36,916 bases of DNA from the IMG/VR virus record IMGVR_UViG_3300025070_000103, positions 1 through 36,916 of that record, one strand, 5' to 3'. A program made the position numbers and the translations under genes. Positions 1 to 7,745 of this stretch are shown here, one piece after another (within the stretch, counting starts at the first letter, position 1; every line of letters starts with the position of its first letter). The notes below the pieces were generated by a model, which was not told the origin of the DNA, made no database searches, and saw nothing but the letters and a program-made list of their open reading frames with translations. The stretch is from a virus.

Positions 1-740
1 ATATCACCCTGCTCAAACACCAAGTCCAAGAACCTATCCTCTAGGTCAACCATCTCACGACATGCCTGATAGATCTCAGCCTTGAAGTCATCAGTCCACA
101 GGTCAATGTTCTCCTGCATAAACTCCCTGAAGAGCTTTGTCATTGCTTCTACGTGCATGGATTCATCACGTATGCTGTACGTAATGATCTGCCCCATACC
201 CTTCATCTTACCAAACCTTGGGAAGTTCAACAGGATGATGAAGCTACTAAAGAGTTGTAAGCCTTCAGTAAAACCTGAGTAGATAGCCAATGCCTTAGCA
301 ATGCTCTTCTTGTCGCCTTTAGTAACCTTCACAGCGTTGATGTACTCATGCTTGTCAGCCATAGCCTCATACTCTGAGAACGCCTTATACTCCACCTCCG
401 GCATCCCTACGGTGTCCAGTAGCAGGCTGTAGGCATGTTGGTGTATGGACTCCATGTTAGCAAAGCTAGACATCATCATACGTGCTTCAGGTTTCTTAAA
501 GATACGCATGTAACGGTCTACGTATCCTGCACCTACGTCTACATCAGACTGTGTAAACAGACGGAAGATCTGAGTCAGTAGATTCTTCTCTTCATCAGTC
601 ATTGTCTGCCAATCTTTGACATCATTGTGTAGAGGTACATCCTCTGGGAACCAGTGCATCTGATTCTGTTGTGAGTAGTAGTCAAACATCCAAGGATGGT
701 CAAACGGTTTGTAGTAATCTCTAGTATCTAATAAGCTCAT
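1..740 (-). CDS. nrdB: Ribonucleotide reductase small subunit, partial copy (C-terminus cut by window edge)
   Basis: This is the first 246 or so codons of the same gene found complete at 34112-35083; the 3' part is missing only because the window starts here. It contains the iron ligands and radical tyrosine described for the complete copy. Its ATG lies inside an ATGA overlap with the stop codon of the upstream 104-residue gene, so translation of the two is probably coupled. It should not be counted as a second gene if the genome is circular. Confidence 0.93.
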   Translation of the reverse strand, partial: MSLLDTRDYYKPFDHPWMFDYYSQQNQMHWFPEDVPLHNDVKDWQTMTDEEKNLLTQIFRLFTQSDVDVGAGYVDRYMRIFKKPEARMMMSSFANMESIHQHAYSLLLDTVGMPEVEYKAFSEYEAMADKHEYINAVKVTKGDKKSIAKALAIYSGFTEGLQLFSSFIILLNFPRFGKMKGMGQIITYSIRDESMHVEAMTKLFREFMQENIDLWTDDFKAEIYQACREMVDLEDRFLDLVFEQGD

Positions 741-1051
741 TTTGCAATCACCCCGTATTTAATCATTTCTTTTTCAGTTAAGTAGTGTATGTTAAAGTCT
801 AAGGGAAACAGAGAAATAATAAACCTGCCTCGCTCATCCTCTAACCCACCATTAGCAAAACCTATCCTGAAACCTTCTGCTAAGTTTTGTAGTCTAATTT
901 CTAAACCTAAGTTTGGCCCTGTCCAAAACTCTAAAGACCAATCATACCAAGAATACTTAACATTAAGTATTTCTGTCCCTTCAGGAAAGCCTGTAGTTTC
1001 CATTTCAGTTACAAACCTTACTTTAGGTGCCCAGTATTTTAGCAAGCTCAA
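737..1051 (-). CDS. Hypothetical protein, 104 aa, between mazG-like gene and nrdB
   Basis: I do not recognise this protein. It is 104 residues, rich in aromatic residues (several W, Y and F), with alternating short hydrophobic stretches that suggest a small mostly beta fold; there is no signal peptide, membrane segment or cysteine pair. It overlaps the upstream MazG-like gene and the downstream nrdB gene by ATGA at both ends, so it is translated as part of the nucleotide-metabolism operon. A role linked to dNTP supply is inferred from position only. A second copy lies at 35080-35394. Confidence 0.75.
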   Translation of the reverse strand: MSLLKYWAPKVRFVTEMETTGFPEGTEILNVKYSWYDWSLEFWTGPNLGLEIRLQNLAEGFRIGFANGGLEDERGRFIISLFPLDFNIHYLTEKEMIKYGVIAK

Positions 1052-1353
1052 GCTGCATCTCCCTCTTTGATAAAGACACCATGACTGTTCATATGTCCCT
1101 TACGATCTTTAATATCATCATACGCTACCTTCAGGCATTCCTCTAGGGTAGTGTCATTCATAATGGCTAAGGTGTTTAACACCACCAAGCAGTCACCAAT
1201 GTCATCAGTAACATCACGCTGCTTGGCTATGTTGTCCCCTAGCTCTCCTACCTCAGACACAAGTTTAGCAAACTGTGCAAGAGGTGTGCTATTGTTAATT
1301 ATACCACGCTTCATAGCCCACAGGCTAATCAGATGTATCAGTTCATCACTCAT
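1048..1353 (-). CDS. MazG-like nucleotide pyrophosphohydrolase
   Basis: A 101-residue single-domain protein with the metal-binding pattern of the all-alpha NTP pyrophosphohydrolase (MazG) superfamily: E34 and E37 in the EVGEL stretch, and D51 and D54 in DDIGD. Members cleave (d)NTPs to monophosphate and pyrophosphate. In phages they are thought to clean the nucleotide pool or lower host (p)ppGpp, but the substrate here is unknown. The length is that of a single MazG domain. It sits between two small genes with ATGA overlaps and close to both ribonucleotide reductase subunits, which supports a nucleotide role. A second copy is at 35391-35696. Confidence 0.82.
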   Translation of the reverse strand: MSDELIHLISLWAMKRGIINNSTPLAQFAKLVSEVGELGDNIAKQRDVTDDIGDCLVVLNTLAIMNDTTLEECLKVAYDDIKDRKGHMNSHGVFIKEGDAA

Positions 1354-1565
1354 CCTACTTCATGTCCTGCCATAATTACTGCTTGCTTGAATACTTCCAC
1401 CAAGTAGATGGTTTCCTTCAAGTCCATAGACTCTGTAGCCTTAGCTGTCAGAGCGTCATCTTCAGTCCACCCTAGTACCAGTACGTGATTAAACTCACCC
1501 TTACAGTCCTCTAGTACCTCGTCAGCGGTTGCCTGGGTAGGCATTAGGTTAATTACGTTACTCAC
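1350..1565 (-). CDS. Hypothetical protein, 71 aa, GTG start
   Basis: I do not recognise this protein. The chosen GTG start at 1565 lies in a GTGAGTAA context that overlaps the stop of the preceding gene (8 bp overlap) with a GGAG about 10 bases upstream; an ATG at 1586 would extend the overlap without a clear ribosome site. The product begins VSNVINLMPTQ and is acidic with a central hydrophobic VLVLGW strand, suggesting a small alpha/beta fold. Its stop overlaps the MazG-like start by ATGA. Function is unknown. A second copy is at 35693-35908. Confidence 0.65.
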   Translation of the reverse strand: MSNVINLMPTQATADEVLEDCKGEFNHVLVLGWTEDDALTAKATESMDLKETIYLVEVFKQAVIMAGHEVG

Positions 1566-1761
1566 TAAAATGTGTCTCCAATACAATCAGTTTATCTTCT
1601 GCTTCAGCAATCTTCTGCACCAGCTTGTCCATAGTCTCAATCAAGTTACCATGCTCACCTACAGCCACAGGATTTTCTAGGTAGTTCTGCACCTCTGCCT
1701 TGTACACGTCTATCTCAGCGTTGTACAGGCGCTTCATGGCGCTAATCTTTGGATCTATCAT
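1558..1761 (-). CDS. Hypothetical helical protein, 67 aa
   Basis: A 67-residue charged protein of unknown function. The spacing of hydrophobic residues through the whole chain (Ile, Leu and Val every three to four positions, many Glu and Lys) predicts one or two long helices, perhaps a short coiled coil. It has no cysteines, membrane segment or signal peptide. It starts inside the end of the 46-codon gene upstream and overlaps the following GTG-start gene, so it belongs to the nrdA-to-nrdB operon. A second copy is at 35901-36104. Confidence 0.68.
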   Translation of the reverse strand: MIDPKISAMKRLYNAEIDVYKAEVQNYLENPVAVGEHGNLIETMDKLVQKIAEAEDKLIVLETHFSE

Positions 1762-1882
1762 TAAATTGTTTCTCCAGTAGTTTCTTGTTTATCTTCAGAT
1801 ATTCTTTGTAGCTTAGACTTCCCTTCTGCTCCACATAAGCTGCCCACTGTTGTAGGCAGTATGTGTTGAACTTATCCTTCAC
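1742..1882 (-). CDS. Small hypothetical protein, 46 aa, GTG start, directly after nrdA
   Basis: This short reading frame fills the 110-base gap between nrdA and the next gene. A GTG at 1882 lies inside the last codons of nrdA, and the stop TAG lies at 1742-1744 inside the next gene, giving the tight overlaps seen all along this operon. The product is 46 residues, basic and aromatic (VKDKFNTYCLQQWAAYVEQK at the start), probably helical. A purine-rich AAGGGG lies about 12 bases upstream. The codons look ordinary, but there is no family evidence, so the call rests on packing and context. A second copy is at 36085-36225. Confidence 0.5.
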   Translation of the reverse strand: MKDKFNTYCLQQWAAYVEQKGSLSYKEYLKINKKLLEKQFNDRSKD

Positions 1883-3755
1883 AACTTAAACATTCCCCTT
1901 CCTCAAGGTTGATCCTTGGGATCTTGATGTTAACATTCTCTGTATTTCTAGCCGCTGTAGTTCGCAGGTAATACATAGATTTGAGTTTGTTAGCTCCTGT
2001 CCAATGTACGCTATTAACATACTCCAGATACTCATCGTGTACCTCCTGTGGCGCTGTAGCTGGTGGTGGTTCAAAGAACAGATTTACTGACTGTGCTTGG
2101 CAGACGTACTTCTGTCTTTGGTAGGCGTGTTCAATGACCCAAATTTGGTTAAGTTCAGGCGCTGTCTTAAATACGGCCTTCTCTTCTTCCGTGAGTTCCG
2201 GTATTTCTTTAACAGAGCCTTCAGCAGCAGCAATATCTTTCCACGTTTTCTCGGTGTTGGCACCTTTCTCTTCAAGTAGTTTCTCCAAGTATTTGTTTTT
2301 AACTTTGTACGAGCCTGTTAAAGTCTTGTGCGTAAATACGTTAGCCCTTGTAGGCTCAATAGAAGGACTTGTTCCACCACATATAATACTGCTACTAGCA
2401 TTAGGGGCAATAGCAAGCAGATGGGAATTACGACGGCCACTACCAGCCATGTCAGGAGCCTCCCCACGGTCTCTAGCCAGACTTCTGGAAGCCACCTCAG
2501 ATCTTTCTTTGATTGTCTTAAACGCTCTATTGTTGAAGCTGGAGGCGTACATTCCTTCAAAAGGGATTCCATTACGTTGAAGGTAACTATGAAAACCCAT
2601 CGCTCCAAGACCAACCGCACGTTCTCTATATGCGCTATAAGCGGCTTTTGCAAAGCCTTTCTTATCTTCTCTAACATAAGACATAAACTCCTCTATGCTG
2701 TCTGCTGACACGTTCATGCCTGTGTCTAGCATAGCGTTGTCAATGAAGTGTTCAATGATGTTATCCAACATGTTAATCATGTCAAAGATAAACTGTTCAT
2801 CGTCTTTCCACTCATCAAAGTATTCTAGGTTAACACTGGACAAGCAGCACACTGCTGTGCGGTCTTCACTGGTTGGTAAGGTAATCTCAGAGCATAGGTT
2901 ACTCTGACGTACCTCCAGCCCCATGTCCTTCTGTGACTGTGGCAGAGCCTCGTTACAGCGGTCTAGGTTAACAATGTATGGCTCACCTGTCTCTGCCCTA
3001 GTGTGTACTAGCTGCCACCACAAGTCCCTAGCGGATACAGTCTTGATAGCCTGCTTGGACTTAGGGTCAATCAGCCTCCACTGATCATCAGACATGACGG
3101 CGGCCAAGAATTCGTCTGTGATTGTAATTCCATTGTGTAAGTTAAGACACTTACGGTTAAGATCACCACCAGTAGTCTTCCGCATAGCGATGAACTCTTC
3201 CACTTCTGGGTGACTGATGTCCATATACGCTGCATAAGATCCTCTCCGTGTTACGCCTTGGTTGAAGGCGAGCATCTGACTGTCTACGACATGCATGAAA
3301 GGTATGCTGCCAGTAGACTGACTACCGTTAGCAGTTGAAACGCCATTACTTCTAACAGCACCCCAATATCCACCCAAGCCTCCACCTCCACTTGCAAGCC
3401 ATATGTTCTCATCATAGTGATCAGATAGCCCACGCCTTGAATCAGGAACATAATTGAGAAAGCAGCTAATAGGTAAGCCACGTGTGGTTCCCCCGTTGCT
3501 AAGAATAGGAGTGCTAAAACCGAACCAGCCCTTGCTTGCGTAGTCATAAAGCCGCTGTGCAAGATTGTAGTCAGTATGTCCTTGATACGTTGCACCATAG
3601 ACGGACGCTCTGGCGAAGGCTTCTTGTGCATGTGTCTCATCTCCCCAGAAATACCTGTCCTTCAGTGTCTCTAGTGAGAACACGTTAAGACTTTCTTCTC
3701 TGTCATAATCAATCTGGATACCTAAGTAATCCTGTACGCCTACCTTACTTGTCAC
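1872..3755 (-). CDS. nrdA: Class I ribonucleoside-diphosphate reductase, alpha (large) subunit
   Basis: NrdA reduces ribonucleotides to deoxyribonucleotides using a radical supplied by NrdB. In this 627-residue protein the catalytic residues are visible: C98 (PISCF), the N286-C288-E290 triad in NLCSE, C303 in AVCCLSS, the YY pair in LKSMYYLR that passes the radical, and the C-terminal CLSC pair that is re-reduced by a small redox protein. It is shorter than the E. coli enzyme (about 760) and lacks the N-terminal ATP-cone, so the usual dATP shut-off is probably absent. The start is GTG at 3755, seven bases after GGAG; the gene overlaps the DUF3310 gene by 11 bp. No phage glutaredoxin or thioredoxin gene was recognised. 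Confidence 0.95.
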   Translation of the reverse strand: MTSKVGVQDYLGIQIDYDREESLNVFSLETLKDRYFWGDETHAQEAFARASVYGATYQGHTDYNLAQRLYDYASKGWFGFSTPILSNGGTTRGLPISCFLNYVPDSRRGLSDHYDENIWLASGGGGLGGYWGAVRSNGVSTANGSQSTGSIPFMHVVDSQMLAFNQGVTRRGSYAAYMDISHPEVEEFIAMRKTTGGDLNRKCLNLHNGITITDEFLAAVMSDDQWRLIDPKSKQAIKTVSARDLWWQLVHTRAETGEPYIVNLDRCNEALPQSQKDMGLEVRQSNLCSEITLPTSEDRTAVCCLSSVNLEYFDEWKDDEQFIFDMINMLDNIIEHFIDNAMLDTGMNVSADSIEEFMSYVREDKKGFAKAAYSAYRERAVGLGAMGFHSYLQRNGIPFEGMYASSFNNRAFKTIKERSEVASRSLARDRGEAPDMAGSGRRNSHLLAIAPNASSSIICGGTSPSIEPTRANVFTHKTLTGSYKVKNKYLEKLLEEKGANTEKTWKDIAAAEGSVKEIPELTEEEKAVFKTAPELNQIWVIEHAYQRQKYVCQAQSVNLFFEPPPATAPQEVHDEYLEYVNSVHWTGANKLKSMYYLRTTAARNTENVNIKIPRINLEEGECLSCEG

Positions 3756-4110
3756 TAGGGTTCTCCAACATATACTGCATTAAGCGTTCTTCATACCAAC
3801 GTGCTTTACGTAGGTCTTCAATAGGCTTCTTCTTGTATCTAAAGCGCCACATGTACTTCATGGCATTACCACGCAAGTAACCAATGTACTCGTCATGTGT
3901 AAGCATCCCACGGATAGCATCAATACATTCAAGGCCACCAGTATTGTAATGCTCCGGCTTGTCAACAGGGTCGTAGCTTTGTAACATGGCTTCTTCAGAG
4001 AACCTTGGGTGGTGGTTAGGTTCGTTGTCAAGCTCATTAGTGTCTCTGTCTTTAATAGTTTTAAAACCCATCTTGTTCCACTCTTGTACTGTTATGTTGT
4101 CAATACTCAT
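3745..4110 (-). CDS. DUF3310 protein, T7 gp1.7-like (possible nucleotide kinase)
   Basis: Residues 48-115 match the DUF3310 pattern: DPVDKPEHY, then GGLECIDAIRGML, then a GNAMKYMWRF helix, then KKPIEDLRKARWYEERL. T7 gp1.7 belongs to this family and is reported to phosphorylate dTMP and dGMP; whether this homologue has that activity is inference. The first 45 residues are a low-complexity polar extension. At 121 residues the length fits phage members. It lies directly upstream of nrdA with an 11-bp overlap, consistent with a dNTP supply role. Confidence 0.85.
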   Translation of the reverse strand: MSIDNITVQEWNKMGFKTIKDRDTNELDNEPNHHPRFSEEAMLQSYDPVDKPEHYNTGGLECIDAIRGMLTHDEYIGYLRGNAMKYMWRFRYKKKPIEDLRKARWYEERLMQYMLENPSDK

Positions 4111-4291
4111 CTTGTTCTAACTCTACTTCATCTTCATCTACTTCGGCTTCAAACACCTGTAGACGGTTAATAAATTTATCTTCAAACCTATCCAGTAGCT
4201 CTTCAGAACTAATGTCCAGGGCTTCCAGTAAGTCTTCAGCGTCATAGCGTTTAAGGATACGCTCTATTATTTCATCCATTGTTAGTGACAT
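4100..4291 (-). CDS. Small acidic hypothetical protein, 63 aa
   Basis: A 63-residue strongly acidic protein, with the last 15 residues almost all Asp, Glu and hydrophobics. The N-terminal MDEIIERIL followed by LLEALDISSEELLDRF predicts two or three short helices. Similar short acidic proteins occur next to endonuclease I genes in T7-like phages, but their function is not known to me. Two starts are possible: ATG at 4291 or a second ATG at 4279, both inside the end of the endonuclease I gene. The stop overlaps the next gene by 11 bp. Confidence 0.7.
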   Translation of the reverse strand: MSLTMDEIIERILKRYDAEDLLEALDISSEELLDRFEDKFINRLQVFEAEVDEDEVELEQDEY

Positions 4292-4661
4292 GATCTACAT
4301 ACTCATCAACTGTGTAAAACTCAAAACCTTCTTTGTGGCACCACTGTCCCATCGTAATCTTAGAACCTTTCCTGACCTTCTTGTTAGGGTCTGACAGGAC
4401 AAAGATTAACTTGATTGGTTTAATACTATCACGTATTGATGTATATTTCTGGGTGTCTCCTGCCCTAAAGAATCCTTTAGTCTCAATGTAGTCACCCGTC
4501 TTTTTGTCCACAAAGTCCGGCTTGTATTTCCTGTGCATCACGTATGGTACATCATATGGCTCGTACAGGTACCTCCGTTTAGGTACATTCTGTGCAAAGC
4601 GTTTCTCTAGTCCAGACCTATAGATGCTCTGCTTACGTGATCTCTTGGACTTTAGGCTCAT
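4272..4661 (-). CDS. Endonuclease I, Holliday-junction resolvase (T7 gp3-like)
   Basis: This 129-residue protein carries the full active-site pattern of T7 endonuclease I: E19 in YRSGLE, E34 in YEPYDVPY, D49 in KPDF and E60-T-K62 in YIETKGFF, with the same spacing as the T7 enzyme. The family is a dimeric PD-(D/E)XK nuclease that cuts branched DNA and resolves junctions during recombination and packaging; in T7 it also helps break down host DNA. The gene overlaps the exonuclease gene upstream and the small acidic gene downstream, as in T7-like replication clusters. Confidence 0.93.
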   Translation of the reverse strand: MSLKSKRSRKQSIYRSGLEKRFAQNVPKRRYLYEPYDVPYVMHRKYKPDFVDKKTGDYIETKGFFRAGDTQKYTSIRDSIKPIKLIFVLSDPNKKVRKGSKITMGQWCHKEGFEFYTVDEYVDHVTNNG

Positions 4662-5508
4662 TCACCACCTCCGTTAAGTACCGTGGCCCTGTAGAGTACA
4701 GGAATGTACGTAGGTCAGGGTAACAAGCATGTTTGAAGTGACAGTAAGAGCAGCCCATAGCCAGCTTCTTGTTACCGGACTTGCCGTCAGGAACTGTGTC
4801 ATGGCACAAAGGCGGTGGTTCTTGCTGCTTTACCATCTCCTTGACATGGATGATGCGCTCCTCAATGTCATCCTTCAGCACTTCATAGACAGGAGCCTGC
4901 TCATCCTCAAGGTCATACTTCAGGTAAGTCAAGTGACCATTGGCTTTGTCCATAGCCAGCCAGCCTACCTGTGTCTCACCTTCAGACCTGGCATAGCCTT
5001 TGATCTGATCTATGTAGCCAAAGGGATCATCAAAAGCAAGTGTACGTTCCTTGAACTTCTTGAATCCATAGGAACTGGCAGACTTAACGTCAGTCACTAT
5101 GCCGTCAATCTTGCAGTCCATACTACCTGAGATACCTTGGACAGTAGCTTGTGCCTGCTCATGTGTCACTGTGTGTCCTGCTAGACGTACAAACAGTAGC
5201 AGCATCTCCTCAATGAGATGTCCATACATGAACTTCACAAGGGTATGTGGCTGCATCTTCTCCTTTGGCCCTACATTATTGTAGTGATTCCATAGGAACC
5301 TATCAGTCTTGCCTATGTTAGACATGCGTAGCTTACGTGAATCAAAGTTACCACGGCTGGTAAACTCCTTACGCATAAGATCCTTACATGCTTCACCAAA
5401 GTCATCAATGATCTGTTCAGCGTCCACTGACCTATCAGGAGACTTGAACTTCACAAGATTGTATATGTCATCTATCAGGGTGTTAGTTGTTTTCATCAAA
5501 ATATCCAT
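4633..5508 (-). CDS. PD-(D/E)XK exonuclease with a four-cysteine, Cas4-like C-terminus
   Basis: A 291-residue nuclease likely to fill the role of T7 gp6 (5'-3' exonuclease for recombination and host DNA recycling), although from a different family. The RecB-type motifs are visible: GHLIE (97-100), D135 in KIDGIVTDVKS with D140 and K142, and YIDQIKGYA (Q168). Cysteines C235, C253, C256 and C262 are arranged as in Cas4/AddB-type nucleases and may bind an iron-sulfur cluster; that is inference. It overlaps the GIY-YIG gene by 26 bp. ATG at 5508 or 5496 could be the start, and neither has a strong ribosome site. Confidence 0.85.
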   Translation of the reverse strand: MDILMKTTNTLIDDIYNLVKFKSPDRSVDAEQIIDDFGEACKDLMRKEFTSRGNFDSRKLRMSNIGKTDRFLWNHYNNVGPKEKMQPHTLVKFMYGHLIEEMLLLFVRLAGHTVTHEQAQATVQGISGSMDCKIDGIVTDVKSASSYGFKKFKERTLAFDDPFGYIDQIKGYARSEGETQVGWLAMDKANGHLTYLKYDLEDEQAPVYEVLKDDIEERIIHVKEMVKQQEPPPLCHDTVPDGKSGNKKLAMGCSYCHFKHACYPDLRTFLYSTGPRYLTEVVNEPKVQEIT

Positions 5509-6043
5509 CTAGTATTTCTTTAGCCACTGGAGCCGCTATTACAAACCACTCATTCTTGTTACCATGTGTCTTCCTTAGTAACTCATGTATCTCACTCTCT
5601 GCTCTACGCCTGTCCTTAGTGTCATAGGCCTTGACTAGCACATAGTCTCTGTATGGACTACCTGTCTGGAACTGCTTTAGTCTGTCTTCTGCGTCCACTG
5701 CCATGCCTATCTTAACCCAGCTAGGGTAGGCTGGACTGTACAAGATGTACACTTGACCTTCCTTTGCGGTTTTGTAGTTACTCAGTGACTCAAATGCTGC
5801 ATCACCGAAGGACTTGTAACGTCCGGGTTTATGTAAGGGATGTTTGTTTGAGATGTACTTACCGTTTACCCACATTCTTTCTGGGTTAGATTTAGGGCCA
5901 TTACGATTATTGTGTACAGTGTTAAAACAACCTCTACATATTTTAATGTTGTTTTTTATAAAAGATTTATTTTGATTATGCTCAGTTAGTTCAACTCCAC
6001 ACTTAATACACTCCTTAGTGTGTGTCTGCCCAACTACTTCCAA
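5483..6043 (-). CDS. Zinc-ribbon plus GIY-YIG endonuclease (possible free-standing homing endonuclease)
   Basis: With the chosen TTG start at 6043 this is a 186-residue protein. An AGGAG nine bases before the TTG and overlap with the last 29 bases of the polymerase gene support it; the longer ATG frame would run 170 bases into polymerase. C12-x2-C15 and C36-x2-C39 form a zinc-ribbon-like domain, then residues 98-160 give a T5orf172-type GIY-YIG core: VYILYSP, VKIGM, R121 in EDRLKQF and E149 in RRRAESEIH. Such proteins cut DNA and are often mobile in phages. The first part is AT-richer than its neighbours. Target and role are unknown. Confidence 0.78.
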   Translation of the reverse strand: MEVVGQTHTKECIKCGVELTEHNQNKSFIKNNIKICRGCFNTVHNNRNGPKSNPERMWVNGKYISNKHPLHKPGRYKSFGDAAFESLSNYKTAKEGQVYILYSPAYPSWVKIGMAVDAEDRLKQFQTGSPYRDYVLVKAYDTKDRRRAESEIHELLRKTHGNKNEWFVIAAPVAKEILDGYFDENN

Positions 6044-7745
6044 CTTGGTACTCTCCTGTGAGCTTACAGTTGAGTCCCAGTTCAATTCCTGCTGCTTCCA
6101 AGCAGGAGACTGCAAGTCTTCCGTACTTGTCTGCTTGGTCTTCTCTGACTTCTGCTTGTACTTCATCATGGATGTTCCCCACAAAGTAATAGTCTAGTTT
6201 CCACATTGTAGCATATTCTTCCAGCAAACACATTGCTTTCTTCATAACAATTGCACCGGCACTTTGCAGTAAAGTATTGAGTGCAGAGTGTTCTGATCTG
6301 ACATGCAACAGTCTTCCGTCTAAGCCGCTAATGGTTCCTAGCTTTGCTGCTCTAACAGTGTTTTCTTTAAGATCTGCATATGCTGTGAGATTAGACATAA
6401 ATCGTTTTCTAAGTGTTTGACCAGCAGCTCTGCCTGCTGAAGCCACGCTTCCAAGTTTTTCATCTCCTGCCCCGTAGAGAAGTGCGTAGATGAAAGTCTT
6501 TGCCTGATCTCTTGATTCAAGTCCTGCAAGTTTTTGGTTAGCAGTGTGGATGTCTCCGTTAATGACTTCATTTGTGTACTCCTTGTCATCCATGTAGTGA
6601 GCCAACATACGTAGCTCAAGGCCACTAGCGTCAAAGCCCACAAGTTTGTAGCCTTCTCTGGCAACCCAACACTGTCGGCATTCCTTGCCATACGGTGAGT
6701 AGCCTGCCGGAACCTGGGCTAGGTTAGGTTTAGAGTGTGTCATACGACCAGTAACAGCACCATTAGTGTTTACATAGCCATGCACTCTGTCTGTGTCTGG
6801 GTTAGCTTCATCTACCCATGACTGCACTTGAGCAACACGCTTTTGTAACATCAGGTACTCAGCAATCAACGCTGCCTGTGGTATGTCCTTGACAGTAGAT
6901 AATACTGCTTCATCTACTATTGGCTGACCTGTTGGTGTTAGCTTTTCAGGCTTCCATCCAAAGTCCTTCAGGTACTCACCTATCTGCTGTCTTGAGCCAA
7001 GGTTGAATGGCTTGAGCACCTGCCGCATGAAAGGTTCTCTATTGCCTGACTGCTCTACCTTCTGGTATTCATCGTCGGTGAGTCCCACCTTAGACAGGCT
7101 GCCGTCCTTCTTGGTCTTTGGCACTACCTGTTTAACATCAACCCACTTAGGTTTGAACACCTTGTGTACTTCATCCTCTACAACTAGCTTGCGCTCCTTC
7201 AGGGTGGCAAGTAAGTCCATAGCGTGTCTCATGTCCAGTAGCCAGCCATTGCGTATCTGCTTCTGTACAATCCACTGCGTCTCGTGCTCAAGGGCAATAG
7301 ACTCCTTGCTAAAATCACGTAGCTCTAGCTTTATCTTGTTGTATGCCTTAGCTGTCACACGGACATCTTGGATACAATAAGCAACCATCTCATCGGACAG
7401 GCAAGTCCAATCACTGTGATCTCCTTTAGGGAACCCCAGGATTTCACCCCAGTTAGACAGCCTGTGACCTCCTTCACGTTGTGGATTAGCGAGACGGGAG
7501 AGCACTAACGTGTCCTCTACTCTACTTTTGTCCACTGTGATGTTCCACAGCTTCTCCAGCACTGGTATGTCAAAGCCTATCAGGTTGTGTCCCACTACGG
7601 GGAAGTCACCTTCCAGCGCCTTGGCTAGGCTATCACGGTCATAGTGTTCCTGAACCACACCATCCTGCATAGTCACTGCTAACCATATGGTGTCAGGATC
7701 AAGACCGTTAGTCTCTATGTCAAGGAACATAGGCTTATAGCTCAT
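6015..7745 (-). CDS. Family A DNA polymerase with 3'-5' exonuclease (T7 gp5-like)
   Basis: The replicative polymerase, 576 residues against 704 in T7. Exonuclease motifs: D9 and E11 (FLDIETNGL), N54 and D59 (GHNLIGFD), Y123 and D127 (YCIQD). Polymerase motifs: A with D372 (FDASGLELR), B with R412, K416 and Y420 (RDQAKTFIYALLYG), C with H526-D527-E528. Y420 aligns with T7 Y526 and E. coli F762, a state associated with weak dideoxynucleotide discrimination and fast lytic phages. The region between the exonuclease and motif A is short, so an equivalent of the T7 thioredoxin-binding loop may be missing. It overlaps the helicase gene by 11 bp. Confidence 0.96.
   Translation of the reverse strand: MSYKPMFLDIETNGLDPDTIWLAVTMQDGVVQEHYDRDSLAKALEGDFPVVGHNLIGFDIPVLEKLWNITVDKSRVEDTLVLSRLANPQREGGHRLSNWGEILGFPKGDHSDWTCLSDEMVAYCIQDVRVTAKAYNKIKLELRDFSKESIALEHETQWIVQKQIRNGWLLDMRHAMDLLATLKERKLVVEDEVHKVFKPKWVDVKQVVPKTKKDGSLSKVGLTDDEYQKVEQSGNREPFMRQVLKPFNLGSRQQIGEYLKDFGWKPEKLTPTGQPIVDEAVLSTVKDIPQAALIAEYLMLQKRVAQVQSWVDEANPDTDRVHGYVNTNGAVTGRMTHSKPNLAQVPAGYSPYGKECRQCWVAREGYKLVGFDASGLELRMLAHYMDDKEYTNEVINGDIHTANQKLAGLESRDQAKTFIYALLYGAGDEKLGSVASAGRAAGQTLRKRFMSNLTAYADLKENTVRAAKLGTISGLDGRLLHVRSEHSALNTLLQSAGAIVMKKAMCLLEEYATMWKLDYYFVGNIHDEVQAEVREDQADKYGRLAVSCLEAAGIELGLNCKLTGEYQVGSSWADTH

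Larger units (their letters stand above)
1..2573. repeat. Left copy of 2573-bp terminal direct repeat
   Basis: This segment recurs at 34344-36916 with a constant offset of 34,343 bp; every gene translation and the sequence compared by eye are identical. The repeat begins inside nrdB and ends inside nrdA, so its ends do not respect gene boundaries. That fits a circular or circularly permuted genome whose assembly ran past its start better than a T7-type terminal repeat placed in non-coding DNA. A true long terminal repeat cannot be excluded from sequence alone. Confidence 0.97.

Noticed and set aside
82-282. Plus-strand frame of 66 codons within nrdB
   Set aside because: It lies wholly antisense to nrdB, whose catalytic residues are intact; no ribosome site or family pattern.
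1-2573. Genuine nrdB/nrdA gene duplication
   Set aside because: The copies are identical and placed exactly at both window ends, which is explained by circular redundancy; a biological duplication would not end at the window borders.
6044-6184. Longer ATG start of the GIY-YIG gene
   Set aside because: It would overlap the polymerase gene by 170 bases in another frame, and the added residues look like a shadow; the TTG at 6043 has an AGGAG at good distance.
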